Below, piece after piece: positions 25,022-32,613 of a stretch of 33,010 bases of DNA. Under the pieces are notes generated by a model. It was given only the letters and a program-made list of their open reading frames with translations. It was not told the DNA's origin and searched no databases. Location of the stretch: assembly GCA_015066665.1 (NCBI GenBank), contig SVNX01000024.1:1-33010 (forward strand). Direction: 5' to 3'. The position numbers and the translations under genes are program-made. The stretch is from Ruminococcus sp. (lineage in GTDB: Bacteria > Bacillota > Clostridia > Oscillospirales > Ruminococcaceae). Position 1 is the stretch's first letter. Each line of letters starts with the position of its first letter.

Positions 25022-26347
25022 ATGAGCGAATTTTTCAAAAACATCGGAAAGATCCCCTATGAGGGCAAGGCTTCCACAAATCCCCTGGCATTCAAGTACT
25101 ACAATCCCGACGAGGTGATCGCCGGCAAGACCATGAAGGAGCATCTGAAGTTTGCTCTTTCCTGGTGGCACACCATGGGCGGTGACGGCACCGATATGTT
25201 CGGCTGCGGCACCACCGATAAGAGCTGGGGCGAGACCGATGCAATGGCTAAGGCCAAGGCTAAGGTTGACTGCGCATTTGAAATCATGGACAAGCTGTCC
25301 ATCGACTATTTCTGCTGGCATGACCGTGACCTCTCCCCTGAGTTCGGTTCTCTGGCAGAGACCAACGAGAAGTTTGATGAGATCGTAGCCTATGTCAAGG
25401 AAAAGATGGCTGCGGATCCTTCCAAGAAGCTGCTCTGGGGTACTGCAAAGTGCTTCGATCATCCGAGATACATGCACGGTGCAGGCACATCTCCCTCCGC
25501 TGATGTATTCGCATTTGCAGCTGCTCAGATCAAGAAGGCTCTGGAAGCAACAGTTGCCATGGGCGGTCAGGGCTATGTATTCTGGGGCGGCCGTGAGGGC
25601 TATGAGACCCTGCTCAACACCGACATGGGTCTGGAGCTGGACAACATGGCTCGTCTGATGAAGCTCGCTGTTGATTACGGCAGAAGCATCGGCTTCACCG
25701 GCGATTTCTACGTTGAGCCCAAGCCCAAGGAGCCCACAAAGCACCAGTATGACTTCGACTCTGCAACTGTCATCGGCTTCCTGAACAAGTATGGCCTTGC
25801 AGATGATTTCAAGCTGAATATCGAAGCAAACCATGCAACCCTCGCACAGCACACCTTCCAGCATGAGCTGAGAGTGGCAAGAGTGAACGGCATGTTCGGT
25901 TCCATCGATGCCAACCAGGGCGATACCCTCCTCGGCTGGGATACCGACCAGTTCCCGACCAATGTATACGAGGCTGCTCTGTGCATGTATGAAGTGCTGA
26001 AGGCCGGCGGCTTCACAAACGGCGGTCTGAACTTCGACGCCAAGACCAGACGCGGTTCCTACACAATGGAAGACATCTTCCTGTCCTACATTGCTGGTAT
26101 GGATACCTTTGCACTGGGTCTGCGCATTGCGGACAAGATGATCTCCGACGGCAGACTAGATCAGTTCGTAGCTGACCGCTATGCAAGCTGGAACACCGGC
26201 ATCGGTGCAGACATCATCAGCGGTAAGGCAACTCTGGCCGATCTCGAGGCTTACGCACTTGAAAAGGGCGAAGTGACTGCTTCCCTCACAAGCGGCAGCC
26301 AGGAAAAGCTCGAGAGCATCATGAACAACATCATGTTCAATCTCTAA
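25022..26347 (+). CDS. xylA: Xylose isomerase
   Basis: This enzyme interconverts D-xylose and D-xylulose (and D-glucose/fructose less well) in pentose use. The 441-residue product is of the long type II. It has the catalytic [10 protein letters not shown] (His100, Asp103), [29 protein letters not shown] (metal site), [18 protein letters not shown] and [19 protein letters not shown]. The start at 25022 has AGGAGG 6 bases upstream; the frame extended to 24857 overlaps the previous gene. No xylulokinase gene is adjacent. A terminator hairpin follows. Confidence 0.97.
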   Translation: MSEFFKNIGKIPYEGKASTNPLAFKYYNPDEVIAGKTMKEHLKFALSWWHTMGGDGTDMFGCGTTDKSWGETDAMAKAKAKVDCAFEIMDKLSIDYFCWHDRDLSPEFGSLAETNEKFDEIVAYVKEKMAADPSKKLLWGTAKCFDHPRYMHGAGTSPSADVFAFAAAQIKKALEATVAMGGQGYVFWGGREGYETLLNTDMGLELDNMARLMKLAVDYGRSIGFTGDFYVEPKPKEPTKHQYDFDSATVIGFLNKYGLADDFKLNIEANHATLAQHTFQHELRVARVNGMFGSIDANQGDTLLGWDTDQFPTNVYEAALCMYEVLKAGGFTNGGLNFDAKTRRGSYTMEDIFLSYIAGMDTFALGLRIADKMISDGRLDQFVADRYASWNTGIGADIISGKATLADLEAYALEKGEVTASLTSGSQEKLESIMNNIMFNL

Positions 26348-26360
26348 TAAAAGCAATACA

Positions 26361-26390
26361 GAAAGCGGCAGACATGCCGCTTTCTTCTTC
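26361..26390 (+). terminator. Rho-independent terminator of xylA
   Basis: GAAAGCGGC (26361-26369), loop AGACAT, GCCGCTTTC (26376-26384), followed by TTCTTCCCTT. Confidence 0.8.
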
Positions 26391-26416
26391 CCTTCATTCC
26401 TCAAAGGAGGTATCCG

Positions 26417-27310
26417 ATGGCATATCCTGAAAAAATTGCGGCCGGTCTGCTCTGTGCGGGCATCCCGCTTCTGCTGGCGGGGACGGTCATTTTCTATCTG
26501 CACACGAATCGTCCTGCGGAACAGCCTGCGCTTCCCGCCGAGACGACCGTCTGCGAGACCACAGCAGCCGAAACCACGGACACAAGCATAACCCGGACCG
26601 AAACCACATACACTTCTACAACGACAACTTCCACAGAAACGACCCCTTCCGTCACATCCACCGCTGCGACCGAAACGGAAACCACTGCCTCAGAAACGGA
26701 GACCACTGCCATGCCGGAGGAGACCACCACGCAGGAAACCACCACTGCCGAAACCACCACTGCCGAAACCACCACGGAAACTTCAGCCGCTGCCGCACCG
26801 ACTTATATCGACGGCATTCTGGTCGTGAACAAGACCTATCCCCTGCCGAAGGACTACAACCCCGGCATGGATCCCGAATGCGAAGCGCAGTTTGCCCTGC
26901 TGCGGAAGGGGGCGAAGGAGGATGGCATCAACATCTATCTGTCATCGGGCTTCCGCTCATACACCTCACAGAGTTATATCTATCATAACAATGTGAAGCG
27001 ATGCGGCAAGGAGCTGGCGGATACATTCTCGGCAAGGCCGGGGCATTCGGAGCATCAGTCGGGACTGGCGATCGATGTGAACATCGTGAGCGACCGGTTC
27101 ATTGGCACACCGGAGGCCATCTGGCTTGCGGAGCATGCGCACGAATACGGTTTCATCATCCGTTATCCGGAGGACAAGACGCAGATCACGGGCTACAAGT
27201 ACGAGCCGTGGCACATCCGGTATCTTGGGCTTGAAACCGCGCAGGCGGTCTATGAGAGCGGCATGTGCCTGGAGGAATATCTTGGCATTACGTCCGTTTA
27301 TGCGGAGTAG
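26417..27310 (+). CDS. D-alanyl-D-alanine carboxypeptidase (M15/VanY-type) with Thr/Glu-rich linker
   Basis: This 297-residue membrane-anchored protein trims the terminal D-Ala from peptidoglycan peptides. Order: a short N-terminus, one membrane helix (about 8-28), a low-complexity Thr/Glu linker (about 35-125, many ETT units, for example TTTAETTTAETTTE), then the M15 catalytic domain. Zinc ligands are His213 and Asp220 in SEHQSGLAID and His266 in EPWHIRY, with SGFRSYTSQ before them. The linker resembles those of Ruminococcus surface enzymes and may be glycosylated. AAAGGAGG precedes the ATG. Its own promoter was not obvious, but it lies after the xylA terminator. The function is D,D-carboxypeptidase or a related L,D/D,D cell-wall activity. 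Confidence 0.92.
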   Translation: MAYPEKIAAGLLCAGIPLLLAGTVIFYLHTNRPAEQPALPAETTVCETTAAETTDTSITRTETTYTSTTTTSTETTPSVTSTAATETETTASETETTAMPEETTTQETTTAETTTAETTTETSAAAAPTYIDGILVVNKTYPLPKDYNPGMDPECEAQFALLRKGAKEDGINIYLSSGFRSYTSQSYIYHNNVKRCGKELADTFSARPGHSEHQSGLAIDVNIVSDRFIGTPEAIWLAEHAHEYGFIIRYPEDKTQITGYKYEPWHIRYLGLETAQAVYESGMCLEEYLGITSVYAE

Positions 27311-27342
27311 AACACCGGATTTTCCATTCTCAGACGATTGAA

Positions 27343-27369
27343 AAACACCCCGCCAATGGCGGGGTGTTT
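27343..27369 (+). terminator. Rho-independent terminator of the carboxypeptidase gene
   Basis: AAACACCCCGCC (27343-27354), loop AAT, GGCGGGGTGTTT (27358-27369): a 12-pair perfect stem. The right arm also begins the MITE-like element. Confidence 0.85.
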
Positions 27370-27632
27370 GAGACTGTCGAAAAAACTTCAAAAGATACTG
27401 CGGAGCAGCCTGAGGATTCCAAAGGGAATCATTCCCTTTGGCAGGGGGTCAAGGGGGACAGAGTCCCCCTTGCATGGTTCTGCAAAAATAGCCTCTATAT
27501 TTGGCTGAAAAATGTCCTCAGTCTTTAGTCTTGGTTTACCTTCCTCTGCGATGCGTGAGCGAGCAGACGCACTGTCCCATTGTCCCATAAAATAAATTGG
27601 TCTTTTCGACAAGCTGAAACACCCCGCCAATG
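27358..27632. mobile_element. MITE-like noncoding element with terminal inverted repeats
   Basis: The left end (27358-27388) starts GGCGGGGTGTTTGAGACTGTCG; the right end read in reverse complement (27628 down) starts GGCGGGGTGTTTCAGCTTGTCG. They agree at about 25 of 29 positions. AAT flanks both ends, suggesting a target duplication; AAACACCCCGCCAATG is a direct repeat at 27343-27358 and 27617-27632. Inside are a CCAAAGGGAA/TTCCCTTTGG palindrome and a GGGGGAC/GTCCCCC hairpin, but no transposase. The region 27311-27749 holds no gene. Confidence 0.6.
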
Positions 27633-27678
27633 CCTGATACTCTTAACGGAGAATAAGAAAACAACCGAATAGGACACG

Positions 27679-27717
27679 AAACCCGTGCAGAATCATTGCG
27701 ATCTTGCACGGGTTTTT
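27679..27717. terminator. Terminator downstream of the XRE regulator and MITE-like element
   Basis: AAACCCGTGCA (27679-27689) pairs with TGCACGGGTTT (27705-27715) across a 15-base loop, with a T-run (27713-27717) on the right strand. It can also act for the leftward XRE gene. Confidence 0.75.
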
Positions 27718-27749
27718 CTGATCAATAAAAGTTGCATTCTATTTTCCAC

Positions 27750-28097
27750 TCATGGTGATTTGGCTTCTTTTCTTTGAGCCTGTGCCTCCAGAAGTTCTGC
27801 GATGAGGTACTCTACTTTCCCCTTATCCCGTTCTGATAAGCAGTGCCAGCTATGCAACAGATTCTGTTCATCTTCGCTGAGTGACTGTTCGTCTCTATGC
27901 TTTTGATGACCAGCCAGATAATCAAGGCTTACTCCATAATATTCCGCAAGCTGAATCGCTCTCATAAATGGGAGTTCACGTTCTCCCTTTTCATATTTTC
28001 CATAATACTGTGCTGTTGTGCCTAAAAATTCAGCAACCTCTGTTTGTGTTTTGTCAGAGTCCTCTCTCAAATCACGAATCCGTTTGTACAAAGCCAT
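27750..28097 (-). CDS. XRE-family helix-turn-helix transcriptional regulator
   Basis: This 115-residue protein has an N-terminal Cro/CI-type helix-turn-helix (about 4-60), with KTQTEVAEFLGTTAQYYGKYEKGER as the DNA-reading region and SLDYLAG at its end. The C-terminal half (QNLLHSWHCLSERDKGKVEYL) is helical, likely for dimerisation. The ATG at 28097 is preferred: AGGGAG lies 8 bases upstream, whereas an in-frame GTG at 28106 sits almost on it. It is the first gene of the AT-rich island, and is divergent from a perfect promoter bracketed by inverted repeats, so it probably represses that promoter and itself. Confidence 0.88.
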   Translation of the reverse strand: MALYKRIRDLREDSDKTQTEVAEFLGTTAQYYGKYEKGERELPFMRAIQLAEYYGVSLDYLAGHQKHRDEQSLSEDEQNLLHSWHCLSERDKGKVEYLIAELLEAQAQRKEAKSP

Positions 28098-28125
28098 AAA
28101 TGACACTCCCTTCTATAAAGATTTT

Positions 28126-28200
28126 ATCACATATGACTAAAAGGTATTGACATTTCAGCTTAAATAGATTATAATATAGATAAGAATAGTCAGATGTGAT
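28126..28200. promoter_or_regulatory. Perfect promoter bracketed by two inverted 14-base operator-like repeats
   Basis: A rightward perfect promoter, TTGACA (28147-28152), 17 bases, TATAAT (28170-28175), lies between ATCACATATGACTA (28126-28139) and its near-perfect inverted copy TAGTCAGATGTGAT (28187-28200). The left repeat overlaps a likely leftward -10 (TAAAAT, 28126-28121) for the XRE gene. The right copy covers the expected rightward start site. Confidence 0.75.
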
Positions 28201-28399
28201 TATTTCTGAGTACTCTTTTATTTCTATTATTCTATTTGTGGGAGGTTTTAGTACAAAACGCAACCGATTTTTAAGCTTTCTTCTCGCAGGACTTATGGTA
28301 TTTTCATTCTTATCGGTGTTCCAGAACGCTTCATTCAGCCCATTCATTATGATGGAAACCAATCGTAGAGTCGTGTTAGTGGAGCTAATTAAATTATGA
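28196..28399 (+). CDS. Uncertain small hydrophobic ORF behind the perfect promoter
   Basis: A frame of 67 codons starts at a GTG (28196) about 14 bases after the predicted transcript start. The product would have hydrophobic stretches (FISIILFVGG, LSFLLAGLMVFSFLSVF) and a basic middle. No ribosome site is visible and the start lies in the operator repeat, so it may be noncoding. I include it because the promoter would transcribe this DNA. Apart from this frame, I see no supported gene between 28200 and 28675. Confidence 0.22.
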   Translation: MIISEYSFISIILFVGGFSTKRNRFLSFLLAGLMVFSFLSVFQNASFSPFIMMETNRRVVLVELIKL

Positions 28400-28675
28400 T
28401 AATACAATTTTGTCTAATACAAACGAAATGCTATCACTATTCACATAAACTTTTAAAAAACTCATTTTTCCCTCATTATTTTCTTCAATGGCATGTTTCA
28501 GTCCTTTTTTGCAACTTAGTAATTTGTGATAACTACCTAACTGTTGATTAAGTTCGAAGCAAGTGTAGAAACTAGACAACGTAATGTCTATTTTAAACAT
28601 GGAAGAGGATCTACACAGCTAAAATGAATATTTTTTAAATTTCGTCAAAACACACCTCATTTTCATCGAAAAGCA

Positions 28676-28704
28676 TTGAAATTTTATAAGAAATGTGGTA
28701 TAAT
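28676..28704 (+). promoter_or_regulatory. Sigma-A promoter of the radical-SAM peptide cluster
   Basis: TTGAAA (28676-28681), a 17-base spacer, TATAAT (28699-28704) with an extended TGTGG before it. A ~170-base leader follows, containing a 9-codon frame (MKKEIWSNL, near 28762) with no supported role. Confidence 0.75.
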
Positions 28705-28882
28705 AAAAATGTTGGGTGCCAAGTTCGACAACAATACTGTTTGATATGCTTATAAACGCTATGAAGAAGGAAATTTGGTCGAATCTATAAAATTCAAATT
28801 AAGAAAAAAGACACATTGGATTTTTCAGAGAAAAGACTTTCCGATCATGGTATATGTTAATGTGTCACTAAAGGAGATTTCT

Positions 28883-29062
28883 ATGTATAAAATGCAGGAA
28901 GAAGAATTTGATAAAATCAAGGCTACAAAAAAGCCAGAGCTCTGCAACCACGAGTTTGTAAAGTTATATACGCTTGGCACACATAGTGATTATGGATGTT
29001 TACTGTGCAAGGTTAAAACATTAACTCCAGAGTTGTTTTGTGACAAAAGGGAGAACGAATAA
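28883..29062 (+). CDS. Small protein with CxH...CxxC motif, 59 aa, first gene of the peptide cluster
   Basis: ATG 28883 is preceded by AAAGGAG (8 bases upstream). The 59-residue product has cysteines 22, 39, 42 and 53 and His24: LCNHEF, then GCLLCK, like a small zinc-binding ribbon, and a charged N-terminal third. It precedes the radical SAM gene by 61 bases under the same promoter. It could be an accessory zinc protein or a modified precursor peptide; its even spread of charge and no obvious leader/core break favour the former. No family recognised. Confidence 0.65.
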   Translation: MYKMQEEEFDKIKATKKPELCNHEFVKLYTLGTHSDYGCLLCKVKTLTPELFCDKRENE

Positions 29063-29123
29063 ATGTGCATATTAATTCTGTGTAGAATTGGCAATAATTT
29101 CTGAAAAATGGAGGAACTATAAC

Positions 29124-30467
29124 ATGCAAGGATCTTATAATGAAAATTTAGAGCAGAAATATAAAGTTCCGGATTGGGTCTTCTATAGGCTTTATGGCGA
29201 TAAAACATTTGTATATAACACAGAAGCATCACAAACTTTCGTTTTCAATGCAATCGTAAAGTATATTTTAGATGATTGTTGTGAGTATAAATCTCCAAGA
29301 GAGGTTTCAGATCATCTTATCCAAATGTTTGATTTTGGAGATTTAGAAGATTATGAAGTTCAGAATGAAATCGAAGGATTTATTAAAAACTTGCATACAG
29401 AAAATATTCTCGTAAAGGAAAACGAACTCTCAGAAAATAATGGAAATGATTTTGAATTCAGCTTAAGACGAGTTCACATACCTGATGCACAACTAATATC
29501 AGCTCAAATTGAGCTTACATATAGATGTCAGGAACGATGTAGGTATTGCTATTGCGTAACGGATAAGCCCACAAGGGAAGAACTGAGTACACCTGAAATC
29601 AAGCGGCTTTTAGATGAATTGTCTGATATGAATGTTCTTGATGTTATTTTTACTGGAGGAGACCTGTTTGTTCGTGAAGATGCATTTGAGCTTTTAGATT
29701 ATGCACATAGCAAACGCTTTCTTATTGATGTATTTACAAATGGGATCGCTTTAACGGATGCGGATTTAATTCACCTCAAATCACTGCATCTGCGTTCAAT
29801 ACAATTTACTATTTATAGTCATATCCCTGAAAAACACGACGCTTTTACTCAAGTAAATGGTTCTTTTGAAAAAACCATAAAAACCATAAAAAAATGTGTA
29901 ACTTTAGGTATACCTGTCAATATAAAAGCTATGGCAATGAAATGCAACAAAGATGATCTTGAAAATATTCTATTGTTAGCAAAAGAACTTGGCGCCACTA
30001 TACAAGTTGGTATGTATGTAAGCGCAACAAATAATGGAGATTTAAAACCGACAAAATACCGTTTTGAATGTACACAGGACTATATTGATGCAATGAAACT
30101 TGTTAATAAATATACACACAGTAATAATTATCCGGTAGATCCTTTCACCGATGAAGATCCTATATGTACCGCAGGTACTTCTACTATATATATTAATCCA
30201 TATGGTGATGTTTTTGCTTGCAATTCCCTGATACTATCGTGTGGCAATATAAAAGACAAATCAGTCCGAGAGATATGGCATAATTCAGAGATTATAAATA
30301 AAATAAGACGTTTAAAAAAGAAAGACATAAAGTGTCTTCAGAAATGTGAAAAAAGTAAATTTTGTGATTTTTGCCCCGGAAGTGCGTTGTTAGAGTCTGG
30401 TGATTGGTTGCAAAAATACGATGAAGCATGTAGATTTGCAGAAGCCAAGATGGTATTAAACTCTTAA
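29124..30467 (+). CDS. Radical SAM/SPASM peptide maturase with N-terminal PqqD-like domain
   Basis: This 447-residue enzyme has the architecture of RiPP maturases. Residues about 15-100 resemble a PqqD-like RiPP recognition element, which grips leader peptides. Residues about 125-330 are the radical SAM barrel, with LTYRCQERCRYCYC (Cys135, 139, 142) for the SAM-binding cluster and FTGGD (177-181). Residues about 345-440 are a SPASM domain binding two further clusters: Cys348, 366, 373, 404, 408, 414, 417 and 436, including CLQKCEKSKFCDFC. The start at 29124 has GGAGG 9 bases upstream; an in-frame TTG at 29088 does not. Such enzymes make thioether or carbon-carbon links. A 47-codon frame starts 18 bases after it. 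Confidence 0.93.
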   Translation: MQGSYNENLEQKYKVPDWVFYRLYGDKTFVYNTEASQTFVFNAIVKYILDDCCEYKSPREVSDHLIQMFDFGDLEDYEVQNEIEGFIKNLHTENILVKENELSENNGNDFEFSLRRVHIPDAQLISAQIELTYRCQERCRYCYCVTDKPTREELSTPEIKRLLDELSDMNVLDVIFTGGDLFVREDAFELLDYAHSKRFLIDVFTNGIALTDADLIHLKSLHLRSIQFTIYSHIPEKHDAFTQVNGSFEKTIKTIKKCVTLGIPVNIKAMAMKCNKDDLENILLLAKELGATIQVGMYVSATNNGDLKPTKYRFECTQDYIDAMKLVNKYTHSNNYPVDPFTDEDPICTAGTSTIYINPYGDVFACNSLILSCGNIKDKSVREIWHNSEIINKIRRLKKKDIKCLQKCEKSKFCDFCPGSALLESGDWLQKYDEACRFAEAKMVLNS

Positions 30468-30485
30468 ACAAAGGAGGTGTAATTA

Positions 30486-30629
30486 ATGAATACAAAGCGA
30501 CCTAAAATGCAACTCCCTAAAATGATAGATAAAATCAACTATCAGCAAATAGTAGTGAGTTTATATGAGAACTATAGAAATCCTTTGGCAAAATGCAACT
30601 GCAATAGTGTCAACATGAAAAAATATTGA
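30486..30629 (+). CDS. Putative RiPP precursor peptide, 47 aa
   Basis: This ORF, too short for most gene callers, starts at ATG 30486, 5 bases after a perfect AAAGGAGGTG and 18 bases after the radical SAM gene. The 47-residue product has a basic, Met/Lys/Pro-rich start (MNTKRPKMQLPKM), an amphipathic middle (IDKINYQQIVVSLYENY) that could be recognised by the PqqD-like domain, and a C-terminal core NPLAKCNCNSVNMKKY with two cysteines spaced Cys-Asn-Cys-Asn. Position and leader/core layout fit a radical SAM-modified peptide, with one or two Cys-based thioether links possible. This is inferred; no known precursor family is recognised. Confidence 0.72.
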   Translation: MNTKRPKMQLPKMIDKINYQQIVVSLYENYRNPLAKCNCNSVNMKKY

Positions 30630-30712
30630 TATCTGATTAAACAAGTCTTAAAAATGCATTAGTAGCATTAAAATTGTGGTTTCTGCAACATTGAATCAAA
30701 TCTACATAAGGT

Positions 30713-30746
30713 GGGCTCTGCTGAAAATGATGCAGAGCCCATTTTC
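30713..30746 (+). terminator. Rho-independent terminator of the radical-SAM peptide cluster
   Basis: GGGCTCTGC (30713-30721), a 10-base loop, GCAGAGCCC (30732-30740), followed by ATTTTC. The AT-rich gap 30630-30712 has no gene. Confidence 0.8.
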
Positions 30747-30849
30747 ATATATAAGGAAAATAGATCAGTCACCACTAATAACATTATAGTGCAATATATC
30801 ATTAGGATACACTATAATTTCACCCCACCACCAAATGCAAATTATCTAA

Positions 30850-32091
30850 CTACCCTGCCTGCCTCACACAATAATTACTGAACCTGTTGAAGCTGACAAC
30901 ACAGATCTCCGCTTCATAAAATGCATCGCAGTAATCGGTAACACTATCAAACAGCTTATCAAGCTCCTGCTTTGTGCAGTGCCAGTCGAGCGATTCGGGA
31001 AGTTTCACCAGAACTGTGTGACTGCCATTTTGGAAAACATAATCAAAAATATCGTTATACTGCCGTTTTGCGTCCTTCGGGATGTGAAACGGCAGTTTCT
31101 TTATGCATTCAGAAAGTTGCTTCTCCAGAGCGAATTCATTGAGCTGAGTTAGAATTCCATTTGCAACGTCACTCGGCGCTGTAACCAATCTGCTCACGTT
31201 CAGATAAAAGAATCTATGCCAGAAATCCACATAGGAGTTGAGGATAGAGTAGTGGTGCTCCTTGACTTCAATCAACCCAACAGCAATTAGTGCATCAAGG
31301 TATTTTTTACACTGATTATTCGGAACAGCCATGTGCTTGGCGATTTCACTCAAGCGGTGCTTCCCTCTTGCAATAGCATACAGAATCTCATGATAAGACT
31401 CAGGCGTACGGAATTGCTCGCTTAACATCTGTGGCATCAAATGATACAACATGGAGTCTGTTGAAATCCAGCCGTTTAGATTATCAAAAAAAGACTTAGT
31501 CTCATCATAATCATTCAGCAAAGCAGACAGACCACCTGTAACAGCACACAACCTTGCAACATCCACTGCGCTCATTTTTTGAGCGTGTTTTTTTATATCC
31601 ACTGATGTGTACAATGGTACTCTGAATAGCTCATGTTTCCCGAACGAAGCCTCGCATCGACAAGGCAATAAAAACAGGTTCTTCATATCCGTCAACGATT
31701 CGGAAAGCTGTTCAATTGCAGTGATAACTTCAGATTCAGACTTGCTGTGTTCCAGATCATCAAGAACGACTTTGGTATAGTGCTTCTTGAAAAATGGAAC
31801 AAGGCACCGAAATGCTTCCTGCCACGTCATTGCAGAGGATAAGTCGCACCACACACTGAACGTGCGCTTAAACTGTGCAAGCGCAGTGCGGTGGTCAAGT
31901 CCTCGAAAGCTGAAATACATATTGCATTTTGTATTCTGTGTAAAGCTTAGCGCAAGCTGTGTCTTGCCCGTTCCCGAAATGCTGCATATTTTAATAATAC
32001 GGTCACGCACATGATTCTCGATACAACTACGCAGATGAGATGTGATTCTGCGCTGTAACTCTTCCAAGTGAATCTGTATATTCAATTTCAT
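30850..32091 (-). CDS. AAA-type ATPase of the archaeal-ATPase/DUF234-like group
   Basis: This 413-residue protein has a P-loop SISGTGKT (37-44) and Walker B VVLDDLE (108-114), followed by a winged-helix segment (about 250-300, RLSEIAKHMAVPNNQCKKYL) and YSILNSYVDFWHRFFYLN, a hallmark of ATPases with DUF234-like tails. The last ~100 residues should hold the DUF234-like domain, but I see no nuclease motif. Such ATPases are scattered in mobile DNA and have no agreed role. GGAGG is 7 bases before the ATG and a strong promoter precedes it; it is convergent with the peptide cluster. A role in defence or in the island is possible but not shown. Confidence 0.78.
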   Translation of the reverse strand: MKLNIQIHLEELQRRITSHLRSCIENHVRDRIIKICSISGTGKTQLALSFTQNTKCNMYFSFRGLDHRTALAQFKRTFSVWCDLSSAMTWQEAFRCLVPFFKKHYTKVVLDDLEHSKSESEVITAIEQLSESLTDMKNLFLLPCRCEASFGKHELFRVPLYTSVDIKKHAQKMSAVDVARLCAVTGGLSALLNDYDETKSFFDNLNGWISTDSMLYHLMPQMLSEQFRTPESYHEILYAIARGKHRLSEIAKHMAVPNNQCKKYLDALIAVGLIEVKEHHYSILNSYVDFWHRFFYLNVSRLVTAPSDVANGILTQLNEFALEKQLSECIKKLPFHIPKDAKRQYNDIFDYVFQNGSHTVLVKLPESLDWHCTKQELDKLFDSVTDYCDAFYEAEICVVSFNRFSNYCVRQAG

Positions 32092-32133
32092 TTCAGTACC
32101 TCCAAATTGTCATAACGTAATATGACCAATTCT

Positions 32134-32162
32134 ATTTTATCACGAGAATTGCACGCTGTCAA
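32134..32162 (-). promoter_or_regulatory. Sigma-A promoter of the AAA ATPase gene
   Basis: On the minus strand TTGACA (32162-32157), a 17-base spacer, TAAAAT (32139-32134), about 40 bases before the start codon. Confidence 0.8.
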
Positions 32163-32613
32163 TCGAAAATCAGGTGTTACAGATGTTCGATTTTTGTGCA
32201 TGGGAAATAAAAAGAACGATTTTGAAATGGTGTCCGATTGTGCAGGTAACTGAACTTGTTTCAAAAGGGGTGGTTTTTGGCAGCGTATCGCTCCTCTTAA
32301 GTAGAAGGCAATGAACAGAATTAACTGCATAAACAGCATCTTGAAAACTGAATATCACAATTTGCAAAACGAAGTTCTGATGGTGGGGTGGTGAGCCGTA
32401 CCAGCCGCATGAGAAATCCGCCATGACCTCGAAAGAGCGAGCGAACAATATATTCTCAGATCTGCACAGCCAATGCAGCAGGCGATGAAAGTCAGAGCGG
32501 AGTGGTCGTGAATGAACCCTCCCGACAGCGTGAAAGGCATTATGCATTTGTAAATTGCAAGAAATCTGAAAAAAGGAGGTTGTGTTAATAAAAATTCGAA
32601 AGGACGTGATAAC
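32163..32613. other. Intergenic region upstream of the RepA-like gene, no gene seen
   Basis: This ~450-base stretch has no supported reading frame on either strand. It contains an AT-rich left part and a purine-rich, moderately GC-rich part (about 32380-32560). A strong GGAGG at 32574 has no well-spaced start; the closest supported ribosome site is AAAGGA for the gene at 32614. It could hold a regulatory RNA or the replication/mobilisation site of the element; nothing in it proves this. Confidence 0.4.

Noticed and set aside
28394-28600. Leftward 68-codon frame
   Set aside because: No ribosome site, no recognisable family, AT-rich DNA where such frames are frequent.
32170-32547. Leftward 125-codon frame before the RepA-like gene
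   Set aside because: No ribosome site, no family, composition unlike a coding gene.
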